The notes under the pieces: generated by a model
What the model saw: only the letters and a program-made list of their open reading frames with translations
Database searches by the model: none
Told to the model about the DNA's origin: nothing
Translations under genes and position numbers: made by a program
From: CAZSSM01 sp964609385
GTDB lineage: Bacteria > Planctomycetota > Planctomycetia > Isosphaerales > Isosphaeraceae
Length of the DNA stretch: 64,000 nucleotides
Direction: 5' to 3'
Assembly: GCA_964609385.1 (NCBI GenBank)
Contig: CAZSSM010000027.1
Location: forward strand, 13,253-77,252
Part shown: piece after piece, positions 37,283 to 47,400 of the stretch
Layout: each line of letters starts with the position of its first letter
Position numbering within the stretch: the first letter of the stretch is position 1

Positions 37283-37939
37283 TCACGCTGGAGTCGCGTT
37301 GTTCGGCTTGTTGTTCGGGGCGGGCAACTCCCGGAGCGCAGCGCGGACGGGACTGGCGTGGCAACCGACCAGGGGCAGCGGAAGCGCAATCAATTCGTAG
37401 AGGCCGGGGGGGACATGATCCAGACGGAGCCCTTCCAGGACGGCCATCTCATTGTGGAGCAAGGATTGGTGAGCGGGGAGGTCCTGAGAGTCGCACGGAT
37501 CGACGCTCGGTGTGTCGATCCCAATGAGGCGGACTCCGGATCGGTGCAGGTGGTCGATCAGCGAAGTGTGGCAGGCGGCAAAGTCGCGGGAGAATGTCCG
37601 AGGGTCGGGGTAGGTCCCGGTGGCGATCAGGACGCGTTCGGCTTCGACCGGGACGGTCAGGTGATCGCGGGTGACCAGGCCGCCTGGTGGGATATCGATG
37701 CGGATGACCTGGCAGGGGCCGAGAAAGTCCTCGAGTCGTCGCCCCTCGATGGCCGGCGCGTGGCGACCGTAGTGGCTGGCCGCGTCGGCATGAGCGCCCA
37801 GATGGACGGTGGCCCGAAGCGTCGAAAGCGTGATTGTGTCGCCGCGCTCCATGTCGAGCAGGACTTCGCGAGACGGTGGGGTGTCGCCGGGCCAGACGGC
37901 CAGATCCGGCGTGATGGGCGGGCTGATGTCAAGGATCAT
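37283..37939 (-). CDS. kynB: kynurenine formamidase-like cyclase
   Basis: 218 residues of the KynB/cyclase metal-hydrolase family, with the metal-binding motif HLGAHADAASHYG, the opening MILDISPPITPDLAVWPGD, and the later IGIDTPSVDP and HNEMAVLEGL. It hydrolyses N-formylkynurenine. It is the first gene of a two-gene operon with kynU and is divergent from the haem-propeller gene. Confidence 0.85.
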   Translation of the reverse strand: MILDISPPITPDLAVWPGDTPPSREVLLDMERGDTITLSTLRATVHLGAHADAASHYGRHAPAIEGRRLEDFLGPCQVIRIDIPPGGLVTRDHLTVPVEAERVLIATGTYPDPRTFSRDFAACHTSLIDHLHRSGVRLIGIDTPSVDPCDSQDLPAHQSLLHNEMAVLEGLRLDHVPPGLYELIALPLPLVGCHASPVRAALRELPAPNNKPNNATPA

Positions 37940-38152
37940 CGAGTCGCCTCATGCTGGGGGGGCGGGACGAAGATTTTGGGAGCTGTGCCGATCGGGGTCG
38001 AAACGAGCGGCTCGGTGCTCAGAGTCAGCGCCCGAACCGGAGCAATGAACGGCAGTTGCGGCACGGTGAGCGATCCGGGTAGTCTTTATGATGGTCTGCT
38101 TGATACCCTGCCGCAATCCGCCCGTCCCGACTCAGCCGGTCTTCCAGTACGG

Positions 38153-41100
38153 ATGAGAATTGGTATGACAATGCGCCGATCGTACCGTCATAGCCTCGTG
38201 TGGTTATTCGGGTTTGTCGCCACGCTACTCTGTCAAGCCGTCGCTCAGGGTGGGGACAATCCGCCGCCCCGACCGTATCAGCCCCAGGTTCAGCCGGCCT
38301 CAGAGGAGGGGGCCCAGGCCATTGGGGCGTTCCAGGTTCCTGACGGGTGGTCGGTCAATCTGGTCGCCGCTGAGCCGATGCTGGCCAACCCGGTCGCTCT
38401 CTGCATTGATGAGCAGGGGCGCTTTTATGTCGTCGAGACGTTCCGGCACTACGCGGGCGTTACCGACATCCGACGTCACATGGATTGGCTAGACGACGAC
38501 CTCTCCAGTCGGACGGTTGACGACCGCCGCGCGATGCTCCGGGCTAAACTCGGTCCCGACGTGATGAGCTACGCCGTCGAGCACGACCGGATCCGGCTGA
38601 TCGAGGACACCGACGGCGACCGCATCGCCGACCGCGCGACGGTCTTCTCCGACGGCTACGATGAGCTAGCCGCCGGCTTGGGTGCGGGCGTTTTGGCTCG
38701 TCGAGGCGACGTCTACTACACCTGCATCCCCGCCCTCTGGAAACTACGCGACGAGGACGGCGATGGGTTTGCTGAGTCGCGTCAGATCCTCAGCGAGGGC
38801 TACGGTGTACATATCGCATTTCTGGGCCACGACCTCCACGGGCTCCGCTTCGGACCCGATGGAAAGCTCTACTTCAGCATCGGCGACCGTGGCTTCCATG
38901 TCGATTCGGGCGAAGCGATCTTGGCTTATCCCGATACCGGCGCAGTCCTCCGTTGCGATCCGGATGGTTCCAACCTCGAGGTCTTCGCCTACGGATTCCG
39001 GAATCCGCAGGAGCTGGTTTTCGACCAGTACGGCAACTTGTTCTCAGGCGACAACAACTCGGACAGCGGCGACCAGGCGCGGTTGGTTCACATCGTCGAA
39101 AGCGGCGATAGCGGTTGGCGGATCGGCTATCAATATCTGGAGTATCCCAACAGCCGAGGTCCCTGGAATGCAGAGAAACTCTGGTACCCGCATTTCGAAG
39201 GACAGGCCGCCTACATCGTTCCTCCGGTGGCCAATCTGGGTGATGGTCCCTCGGGCCTGACCCGCGATCCGGGCACCGGGTTGCCCGAGGCCTACCGCGA
39301 CAACTTCTTCCTCTGCGATTTTCGAGGGAGCCCGTCGCAGAGCGGGATCCGCGCCTTCGCCGTCGAGCCAAAGGGTGCCAGCTTCCGGATGATTAAGAAC
39401 GAGAAGTTCCTCTGGTCGGTCTTGGCCACCGACGTCGACTTCGGCTACGACGGCTCCCTCTATTTGACAGACTGGATCGAGGGCTGGCGCAAGACCGGCA
39501 AGGGTCGACTCTATCGGCTCACACCCCCAGAGACGGGTACCGACTCGGTGGTCGAACAGGTCGGCGCGATCATGGCCCAAGCCTGGGAAGATCGTGAGCA
39601 GGACGAACTGATCGATCTGCTGAGCCACCCCGATCAGCGGATCCGCCAGGAAGCCCAGCTCACGTTGGCTGAGCGTGGCGTCGAATCGATCTCAGCCTTC
39701 AACGAGGTGGCCGAGACGTCGGAGAATCAACTGGCCCGCCTGCATGCCATCTGGGGCCTGGGTCAGATCGGCCGGACCGAGCGTGACGCCTTGGCCGTCT
39801 TGGACGGTTTGCTTGGCGATGACGACGCCGAGGTCCGCGCTCAGGCCGTCAAGGTGCTCGGCGATGAAAGTCGGGTCGAGGTCGTCGATACGATCACCGA
39901 CCTCTTGGAGGATGCAAGCCCACGCGTGCGATTCTTCGCCGCAGTGGCCCTGGGCAAACTGGGCGCTGAGGGGGCCGTTGAGGAGATCGTGGCGATGATC
40001 CGACGCGACGCGGCGGAAGACACGTATCTGCGTCATGCCGGTGTGATGGGCCTGCTTGGCACGGCGACGACCGATCGCCTGGTTGCGTTGGCCGACGACG
40101 CAAACGCCTCAGCGCGGATGGCCGGCGTCTTGACGCTCCGACGCCGTCGCGAGCCGGCCGTCGCGGAATTTCTGAGCGATAACGATCCGTTGATCGTGGT
40201 CGAGGCAGCGCGGGCGATCTTCGATGAGCCGATCGAGGGCGCGATGGCCAAACTGGCCCGACTCGACGTCGCGCAGTCTGATTCCGAGCCGCTCCTACGT
40301 CGGGTGATCAATGCCAACGTCCGGGTCGGCGATCCGGACTCGGCCGGTCGCCTGACCACTTTGGCCCTCCGCGACGATGTGCCTGAGGCGATCCGCGTGG
40401 AGGCGATCAAGCGGCTGGCCAACTGGGCTCAGCCCGAGAATCGTGACCCGCTCGTCGGTGTCTGGCGGCCGTTGAAAACCCGCAATCCGGCCCCGGCCGC
40501 CCAGGCTGTTCGAGCAAACCTCGATGCCTGGCTCGCCCCGGCCTCCTCGGCAATCCGACAGGAAGCGATCCGGTCCGTCGCCATGCTCAGGATCGCGGAG
40601 GCCGGCCCGACCCTCGTTGCGATCGCTCGCGAGACTCAGGTTGATCCAGAGACCCGCGTCGCGGCCATTCAGGGACTCGATCGGCTCGGAGACCCAAGGC
40701 TGGCCGAGGTCGTCGACGCCACCTTCGAAGACGATGAGCCGACCGTTCGGATCGAGGCCCAGCGCCTCCTGATCAAGCTCCAACCCGAGCAAGCCCTGCC
40801 GATCGTCGAGCAGGTCTTGCAGGACGGCACGATCGCCGAACGCCAAGGGGCGATCCGGATCCTCGGCTCGCTCCGAGGTGACCAGGCTGACATGCTGTTG
40901 TTGGATGCCCTCAAGGCGCACATCAACGGTTCGCTCGAACCCGAACTGGCTCTGGAAGTCCTGGAGGCTGCCCAGGCCCGCCAGTCTGGTGAGATCGCCA
41001 CGCTCTATGGTTCCTACGATCAACAACGCAGTCAGGGCGGCACGGCCGATCCGTTAGACCGGTTCGCCGAATCGCTCTATGGCGGTGACGCTGCGAACGG

Positions 41101-41500
41101 CTCGAAGATCTTCTATGAGAACTCGGCGGTGGCCTGTCTCCGCTGTCACATGATCGGCGATCAGGGCGGCCAGGTCGGTCCCAACCTGACCGAGATCGCC
41201 CGGCAACGCGATCGGAGTTACCTACTCCGATCGATCGCCATGCCTAGCGCTGAGATCGCCGAAGGCTATCAGACGATCATCGCAGCTATGGAGGACGGCC
41301 GGATCGTCACAGGCGTGCTCCGGGGCGACGATGGTGAGAACCTGACCGTCATCACCGCCGAGGCCGAGGTGTTGACCTTGCCTAAGGACCAGATCGAGGA
41401 ATCGCGACGAGGTGAATCCTCGATGCCCGCCGACATCATCACCAAGCTCTCGCGCTCCGAACTCCGCGACCTCGTCGAGTTTCTCTCGACTCTCAAATGA
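38153..41500 (+). CDS. secreted PVC-type beta-propeller/HEAT/haem-binding protein
   Basis: 1115 residues. A signal peptide precedes AVAQGG. A membrane-bound-dehydrogenase-type beta-propeller (about 50-455; VDFGYDGSLYLTDWIEGW) is followed by HEAT-like repeats (about 480-960) and a C-terminal cytochrome c-like domain with CLRCH near residue 995 and GPNLTEIA. The architecture is characteristic of Planctomycetes and Verrucomicrobia. The start at 38153 is chosen because it immediately precedes the signal peptide; 38165 or 38171 are also possible. Probable periplasmic sugar dehydrogenase-like or electron-transfer role; substrate unknown. Confidence 0.9.
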   Translation: MRIGMTMRRSYRHSLVWLFGFVATLLCQAVAQGGDNPPPRPYQPQVQPASEEGAQAIGAFQVPDGWSVNLVAAEPMLANPVALCIDEQGRFYVVETFRHYAGVTDIRRHMDWLDDDLSSRTVDDRRAMLRAKLGPDVMSYAVEHDRIRLIEDTDGDRIADRATVFSDGYDELAAGLGAGVLARRGDVYYTCIPALWKLRDEDGDGFAESRQILSEGYGVHIAFLGHDLHGLRFGPDGKLYFSIGDRGFHVDSGEAILAYPDTGAVLRCDPDGSNLEVFAYGFRNPQELVFDQYGNLFSGDNNSDSGDQARLVHIVESGDSGWRIGYQYLEYPNSRGPWNAEKLWYPHFEGQAAYIVPPVANLGDGPSGLTRDPGTGLPEAYRDNFFLCDFRGSPSQSGIRAFAVEPKGASFRMIKNEKFLWSVLATDVDFGYDGSLYLTDWIEGWRKTGKGRLYRLTPPETGTDSVVEQVGAIMAQAWEDREQDELIDLLSHPDQRIRQEAQLTLAERGVESISAFNEVAETSENQLARLHAIWGLGQIGRTERDALAVLDGLLGDDDAEVRAQAVKVLGDESRVEVVDTITDLLEDASPRVRFFAAVALGKLGAEGAVEEIVAMIRRDAAEDTYLRHAGVMGLLGTATTDRLVALADDANASARMAGVLTLRRRREPAVAEFLSDNDPLIVVEAARAIFDEPIEGAMAKLARLDVAQSDSEPLLRRVINANVRVGDPDSAGRLTTLALRDDVPEAIRVEAIKRLANWAQPENRDPLVGVWRPLKTRNPAPAAQAVRANLDAWLAPASSAIRQEAIRSVAMLRIAEAGPTLVAIARETQVDPETRVAAIQGLDRLGDPRLAEVVDATFEDDEPTVRIEAQRLLIKLQPEQALPIVEQVLQDGTIAERQGAIRILGSLRGDQADMLLLDALKAHINGSLEPELALEVLEAAQARQSGEIATLYGSYDQQRSQGGTADPLDRFAESLYGGDAANGSKIFYENSAVACLRCHMIGDQGGQVGPNLTEIARQRDRSYLLRSIAMPSAEIAEGYQTIIAAMEDGRIVTGVLRGDDGENLTVITAEAEVLTLPKDQIEESRRGESSMPADIITKLSRSELRDLVEFLSTLK

Positions 41501-41552
41501 GCTCGCCTCTTTCTGGTCGTCGAATTGTGACTCGGAGTGAGTTTTTCGGGAA

Positions 41553-41582
41553 CCGGCGAGGTCTTTCATTCAACCTCGTCGG
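41553..41582. terminator. hairpin between convergent haem-propeller and ubiX genes
   Basis: CCGGCGAGGT (41553-41562) pairs with ACCTCGTCGG (41573-41582), one G-T wobble, 10-base loop. The gap from 41590 onward is strongly AT-rich compared with the rest of the window. Confidence 0.55.
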
Positions 41583-41722
41583 ATCTCGAATTTGATTATG
41601 TGCTGGGTTCAATTTGTGTTGAATCAATATCAAAAGTAGTTGCGTAAAGATTATAGTTGTCTTGTGTCGAGGAATTTTTAGATGTCAGGTTCTCTTGGGT
41701 TGTTTGGTACTGCCGGTTTTGC

Positions 41723-42394
41723 TTAAGTGTTTCTTTGCGGATTGAATTCTTTTGGTTCGCTCGCGTTGCCCCAGCGTTTGATCATCGAGTTATCGACGCC
41801 TAGCTGGTCGAGGATCCGCGAGACGACAAAATTGATCAGGTCGTCGAGCGTCTTGGGCTCGTGATACCAGCCGGGCATAGCCGGTAGGACGACAGCGCCA
41901 GCACGGGTGACGGCGGTCATGTTTTCCAGGTGGACCAGGCTTAGGGGTGTTTCGCGCGGGACCAGGATCAGCTTTCGACGTTCCTTGAGATGGACGTCGG
42001 CGGCCCGGGTAACCAGGTTCGTTGTGATCCCATGCGCGATCGAGGCCAAGGTGCTCATGCTGCACGGGGCCACGACCATCCCGGCGGTCCGGAATGACCC
42101 GCTAGCGATCCCCGCGCCAAAGTCGCCGTGGCGATGGTAGTGCAGTTGAGGATTTGGGCCGAGGTCGCCGAAGACTGAAGGATCGAATCGGCCTAGCGAA
42201 ACCTCCAGGCCCATCTCCTCGCGGAAGACCTGGGTGGCGCTGGTGCTGATGGTCAGGTGGATCGGCCGACCCGAGCGGCAGAGCGCTTGCAGAAGTCGGA
42301 CCGCGTACGGAGTCCCGCTAGCGCCGGTCATCGCTAGGACGATCGGTCGTTCGTCAATGTCGCGTGGAGGGTTGGGGGAAGTGCTCGCCATCAT
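41723..42394 (-). CDS. ubiX: flavin prenyltransferase UbiX
   Basis: 223 residues with MTGASGTPYAVRLLQAL at the FMN site, VAPCSMSTLASIAHG and LVPRETPLSLVHLENM, all UbiX signatures. It makes the prenylated flavin used by UbiD-type decarboxylases. It follows the ubiE/menG gene by 9 bp. The start is at 42394 (GTG/ATG pair MMAS); 42391 is possible. Confidence 0.95.
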   Translation of the reverse strand: MMASTSPNPPRDIDERPIVLAMTGASGTPYAVRLLQALCRSGRPIHLTISTSATQVFREEMGLEVSLGRFDPSVFGDLGPNPQLHYHRHGDFGAGIASGSFRTAGMVVAPCSMSTLASIAHGITTNLVTRAADVHLKERRKLILVPRETPLSLVHLENMTAVTRAGAVVLPAMPGWYHEPKTLDDLINFVVSRILDQLGVDNSMIKRWGNASEPKEFNPQRNT

Positions 42395-42403
42395 CGGGGT
42401 CTC

Positions 42404-43162
42404 TCAGGCTGGCTTGGTCCCGACGTATAACGTGGCGATCCCGAGCGAGAGCCGGTGCTCCTCCAGGGCGCTCAGGCCGCGACGGCCGAGCAATTCGAGC
42501 ATCTCAGGGCCATCGGGAAATTCCAGGACGCTTTGCGGGAGGTAGCGGTACGCGGCATACTGGTTGGGCGCCAGCCATTGGCCCAGTCGTGGCAGGAGAT
42601 GGCGGAAGAATCCGAGGTACAACCGGCCCAGGACCGGTCCGCGCGGTCGGGAGAATTCGAGGATCGCCACCCGGCCGCCTGGCTTGGCGACCCGAATCAT
42701 CTCGTCGATCCCCAGCACCGTCTCGGTTACATTGCGAAGGCCGAAGGCGACGGTGACCAGACCGAAGGTATTGTCGCGGAAGGGGAGCCGCTGCGCGTCG
42801 CCGTCAACGAGGATGACCCGAGGGTCTGGTCCCTTCCGCTTGCCGATGACCAGCATCGGATGACAGAAATCGACGCCGATGACACCGCCATGCGAACCGT
42901 GCTCTTTGGCGAGTGACTTGGCGTAGGCCAGCGCGAGGTCGGCCGTGCCGGTGCAGCAGTCCAAGATCGGCTCACCGGGTGCGGGTCGAACCGTCCGCAC
43001 CGTGTATGCACGCCAGAGGCGGTCGACGTTCAGGCTCAACAGGTGGTTCAGCAGATCGTACCGGGGTGCGATCGATGCGAACATAGCCTGAACCCGGCGC
43101 CCCGACTTGTCCACCGAGTTCGTCGCGACCGGATCGGTCTGATTCGTTACCTCGACGCTCAT
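42404..43162 (-). CDS. ubiE: demethylmenaquinone/ubiquinone methyltransferase (MenG/UbiE)
   Basis: 252 residues with VQAMFASIAPRYDLLNHLLS at the N-terminus, motif I LDCCTGTADLAL, VTVAFGLRNV and the C-terminal SLGIATLYVGTK. It methylates the quinone ring. Given that ACIII in the same window oxidises menaquinol, the substrate is probably demethylmenaquinone, but the sequence alone does not decide. Confidence 0.94.
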   Translation of the reverse strand: MSVEVTNQTDPVATNSVDKSGRRVQAMFASIAPRYDLLNHLLSLNVDRLWRAYTVRTVRPAPGEPILDCCTGTADLALAYAKSLAKEHGSHGGVIGVDFCHPMLVIGKRKGPDPRVILVDGDAQRLPFRDNTFGLVTVAFGLRNVTETVLGIDEMIRVAKPGGRVAILEFSRPRGPVLGRLYLGFFRHLLPRLGQWLAPNQYAAYRYLPQSVLEFPDGPEMLELLGRRGLSALEEHRLSLGIATLYVGTKPA

Positions 43163-43256
43163 CGTCGCTTTCGCAATGCAGATGGGAAACGTTGGCGGAA
43201 GACGCTCGACGGCAATTTTGTGGGGACTCGAGTGCTCAATTGTAGGCGGCCGAGCG

Positions 43257-44282
43257 TCAGGAGGACGCGGGAGTTCCTCCAGAGAGCCGGTGGTGGGTCG
43301 GTGAGTCAGTCAAAGTCCAGCCGATCTCCATGGCCGTGAGCGGACCGATCCGCAGATCTTTCAGCCGAGTCGAGTCCATCCGCATGATCTCGGAGCGGTC
43401 CACCAAGCCGGGCGGGAAGTCGTCGAGCGACCGATCGTACTTGTCCTCGGCGCCGAAGGCGTGCAGGATCTCGTGCGCCACGGTGGCCCGCTCCAAATTT
43501 ACTGGCCCGCGTCGCGTGTCCTCCAGAGGGGCATACCCGGGATAGCAGACGATGTAGGAGACGCCGCGAATCGCCAACGGGGGACGGTCGACCATCGCGT
43601 AGGACCGACCGAGTCGGTCCGGAACCAGGACCAGCAGTACAACATCGGCGTTGATCCTGTTCCGGAGCCTCGCCGCGAATGCGACCGGATCGCCCAGCCC
43701 CTCGCCCTTCAGCGCCAACCGCAAATGCTCCAGCGTCCTGTCAACTCCCTCGGGAAACTCGTGGAGCGATCCGTCGGGTTCAACGCCCCAGGCCCTCATT
43801 GCGTCGGAACGATCTGCCGCGACGGTCTCGTCCCAGACGAAGACGGTGCGGCTCAGGTCGAGGTTGACCGGGATTTGCCGGGCGATTGCTTGAGCCTCAA
43901 TCCATTCAGAGGCCGCAATGACGGTCTTCAGAATTCGGGCCAGATCCCGATCGTGCCAGCGTTGTGCCTCAACCCCGAGGAAGATCGGCACTAAAGCCAC
44001 CTGACCGAACAAGCCGGGCGGCAACTCGGCATGGTTGGTCGAGTCCTCAGGTTCGAGTTCGGCCTCCGAGTCCCAGGTGTGAAATCGTTGGAACTCGGGC
44101 ACTGTGGTGATCGGCTCGCCGATCGCCCCACGAACGGTGATCCGACCCACCACGCCGTCGGCGGCCGCATAGCGTCGTCGAAGCTCGTCGAGGCTCGTCC
44201 GATTTCCCGCCATGAGGCGACGGGTGAACCAGATTCCGGCGACCAGCGTGAGGGTCAGACCGACAGTCATCAGCAATTCCAT
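43257..44282 (-). CDS. membrane-anchored HExxH metallopeptidase-like protein
   Basis: 341 residues. An N-terminal transmembrane segment (about 3-20) precedes a soluble domain. A zinc-protease motif reads H270-E-I-L-H274-A-F-G-A-E-D280-K-Y, close to the metzincin HExxHxxGxxD pattern, followed by a Met-containing segment (SEIMRMDS) that could be the Met-turn. The start at 44282 is chosen since the upstream extension is Arg-rich. No known family is confidently assigned. It is divergent from the ThuA-haem fusion gene. Confidence 0.7.
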   Translation of the reverse strand: MELLMTVGLTLTLVAGIWFTRRLMAGNRTSLDELRRRYAAADGVVGRITVRGAIGEPITTVPEFQRFHTWDSEAELEPEDSTNHAELPPGLFGQVALVPIFLGVEAQRWHDRDLARILKTVIAASEWIEAQAIARQIPVNLDLSRTVFVWDETVAADRSDAMRAWGVEPDGSLHEFPEGVDRTLEHLRLALKGEGLGDPVAFAARLRNRINADVVLLVLVPDRLGRSYAMVDRPPLAIRGVSYIVCYPGYAPLEDTRRGPVNLERATVAHEILHAFGAEDKYDRSLDDFPPGLVDRSEIMRMDSTRLKDLRIGPLTAMEIGWTLTDSPTHHRLSGGTPASS

Positions 44283-44427
44283 CAGATCGATCTCGATCGA
44301 GTTCCGCTCTTGCGTCCAAGTTAGGGAATCGCGAGCTTGGTTTGGGGTCTCAAGTGAAAGACGGATCCCAATCCACAGCCTACCGAACACCGCCCTCCCA
44401 ATCGCTCGACAAGTAGGATGCTTCCTA

Positions 44428-47400
44428 ATGCGAATCGCCTTACTGATTCTGGCCACCTGGGCCCTTTCCTGGAGCCATGCGCACGCCGCTTTCGCCGTCG
44501 ACGACTCGATGGACCGGAAGTCGATCGTCGTGATTGCCGGTCTCAAGAGCCACGGCCCTGAGGGCAACGGGATCCATGATTACGCGTGGTCGGCGCGATT
44601 GATCAAGACCATGTTGGAGCACTCCAACATCGCCGACGCTGTGGAGGTGACCCTGCACCTCAACGGCTGGCCGACCGACACGGGTCAGCTCATCGAGGCC
44701 GACGCGGTTATGATCATCTCGGACGGTCGCGATGGCGACATTGGCCGCGAGGCGCCCCACTTGGCCACTCCCGAACGGATCGCCTTGATGGACGAGTTGG
44801 TGGCTCGGGGCTGCGGTGTGGTCACCTTCCACTTCTCGACGTTCGCACCCGACGCCCTAGCCGATCGCGTCCTCGAATGGTCGGGCGGCTACTTCGATTG
44901 GGAGACCGACGGTCGCCGCGAGTGGTACTCCGAAATCACCACAACCGAGGCCGAGGTCACGCCTGCCTCAACGGACCACTCGATCCTCCGAGGTGTCGAA
45001 CCGTTCACCGTTCGAGAAGAATTCTACCACGATATCCGATTTCGTGATGACCGTGACGGCTGGCTCCCGGTCTGGCAAGTCGAGGCCCTCCCGGCCACGA
45101 CTCCGCATGGCGATGTCGTTGCTTGGGCCATCGAACGCGAGCAGGGTGGTCGGGGCTTTGCCACGACGTGTGGACACTTCTATGACAATTGGGAATCGCC
45201 CGACTTCCGCAAGACGATCCTTAACGGGCTGGCCTGGGCGGCTCATGTGGCGATTCCCCTGGAAGGTATCGAGGCCCCGTTCTTTGACCACGACCAGATT
45301 GCCGAGCACCTTAGCGAGCCAAACTTGATCTCGGACGGCGCCGAGACGGTGATGACCACCGAGGACGAAGAGGCCTATGCCGACGAACCATACTGGTACC
45401 AGCCCGGTCACCCGCTCCGGCCCGCCGAGGCCCGCGCCATCACCACGCCGCCAGGCTTCCTCGTCGAGAAGATCCTCGATGTGCCCGAAGATTGGGGGTC
45501 GTGGACGGCCATTGCCGTCGATCCCCAAGGACGTCTGATCTGCGCTGCCCAACATGTACCGGGGCTGTATCGGGTCACGGTGCCCGGTCCGGACAAGCCT
45601 GACGCGCGGCCTGAGGTCGAACGCCTCGGCGGCGTCGCTGAACAGATGGGGTGGTCGCACGGGTTGCTCGCCGCCTTCGGCTCGCTCTATGTGACCGTCA
45701 GCGAGGGCAACGACGAGATTGAAGGGGGCGTCTATCGCCTTCGAGATACCGATGGGGACGATCAGTACGATCGGATCGATCATCTCATTGAATTGGACCG
45801 ATCCGGCGAACACGGCCCCCACAACATCGTCGTCGGCCCTGACGGCGCATCCCTCTATATGATCTGCGGCAACGGGACCAACTTGCCCGACGACGTGGTC
45901 CGACGCCTGCCGAGCGCGACCGACGGGATCGACCATCTGATGCCGCCGGGCTTCGAGAGTTCCGAGTACACGCCGGCAGGTTTCGTTATCCGGTTCCGCC
46001 CCGACGGCAGCGACATCGAGTTCGTTTCGGGTGGCTTGAGGAACAGCTTCGACCTGGCGTTCAATCAAGTCGGGGACCTGTTCACGTTCGACTCCGACAT
46101 GGAGTGGGACCTGGGTACCCCCTGGTATCGCCCGACTCGGATCTGCCATCTTGTGCCTGGTGGAGAGTTCGGCTGGCGTGGCGACGCGGCCAAATGGCCC
46201 GACTACTACGAGGACAGCGCGGGATCGGTTGTCGATGTCGGGCCGGCCTCACCGACTGGCGTTGCATTTGGGTATGAGACGCGGTTTCCCGCGAAATATC
46301 AGCGAGCGTTGTACGCGTGTGATTGGACTTTCGCCACGATCCACGCAGTGCACCTGCGGCCCGAGGGGGCGACATATCGCGCGGAGGTCGAGGAGTTCGT
46401 CGGCGGCAACGGTTTGCCCGTCACCGACTTGGTCGTCGGAACCGACGGCGCTTTGTATTTCCTTGTCGGTGGTCGTCGCCTCGGCTCGGCGCTCTATCGG
46501 GTTCGATACGTTGGAGACGAGTCGACCGAGCCGGTGACCGCGATCGAACCAGACCCGTCCGTTACCGAGCTCCAACGGCTCCGCCGACAACTCGAAGCCT
46601 TCCACGGTCGACGTTCCGAGGAGGCCGTTTCGACCGCCTGGTTGCATCTCGGCCACGACGATCGCGCGATCCGGTTCGCCGCGCGCCTGGCCGTCGAGTC
46701 CCAGCCGGTGGATACTTGGAGATCACGCGCCTTCGACGAGCCCGACCTGCCGACCCGGATCGTCGCTCTGCTTGCCTTGGCCCGCCAAGACGAACCTGAG
46801 AATCTCCCCCGAGTCCTCGAACAGCTTGCGGAGATCGAACCGGAATCTCTGAACGTCAAACAGACCTTGATCTGGCTCCGCGCAATCGAATTGGCCTTGG
46901 CCCGAGGCGAGGATGAGATCGAGGATCGACGTGAGTTGATCGTCAATGTCCTCAGACCGGCCCTTCCGCACGACGACCCACGCGTCAACCGCGAATTGGC
47001 TCGTCTGCTCTGCTTCGTGGGCGATCGCGAAGTGATCGATCCGATCCTCAACCTGATGGGTTCGGATCAGGGCGAACGACCGGCGTTGGTGACCGGTAAC
47101 TTCGTCCGCAATCCCAAGTATGGTGCGGCTGTCCGTGACATCCTCCAGGCCGCGCCCTTGGTCGATCGAATGCACTATGCCCAGATGCTGCTCTGGATCG
47201 ACGACGGTTGGAGCACCGAGCAACGATCGGATTATTTCCAACTGATCGCCGATGCCGTTGCCAACACTAAAGGCGGTTATTGGTATGTCGAGTTCTGGGA
47301 CAGGATCCGCGAGGTCGCCTTCGACCAGATCTCGGACGAAGACCGCGATCGCTTCGAGGCGATCGGAGCAGGAGGGATCGCCGCCTCCAACCCGGAGGAT

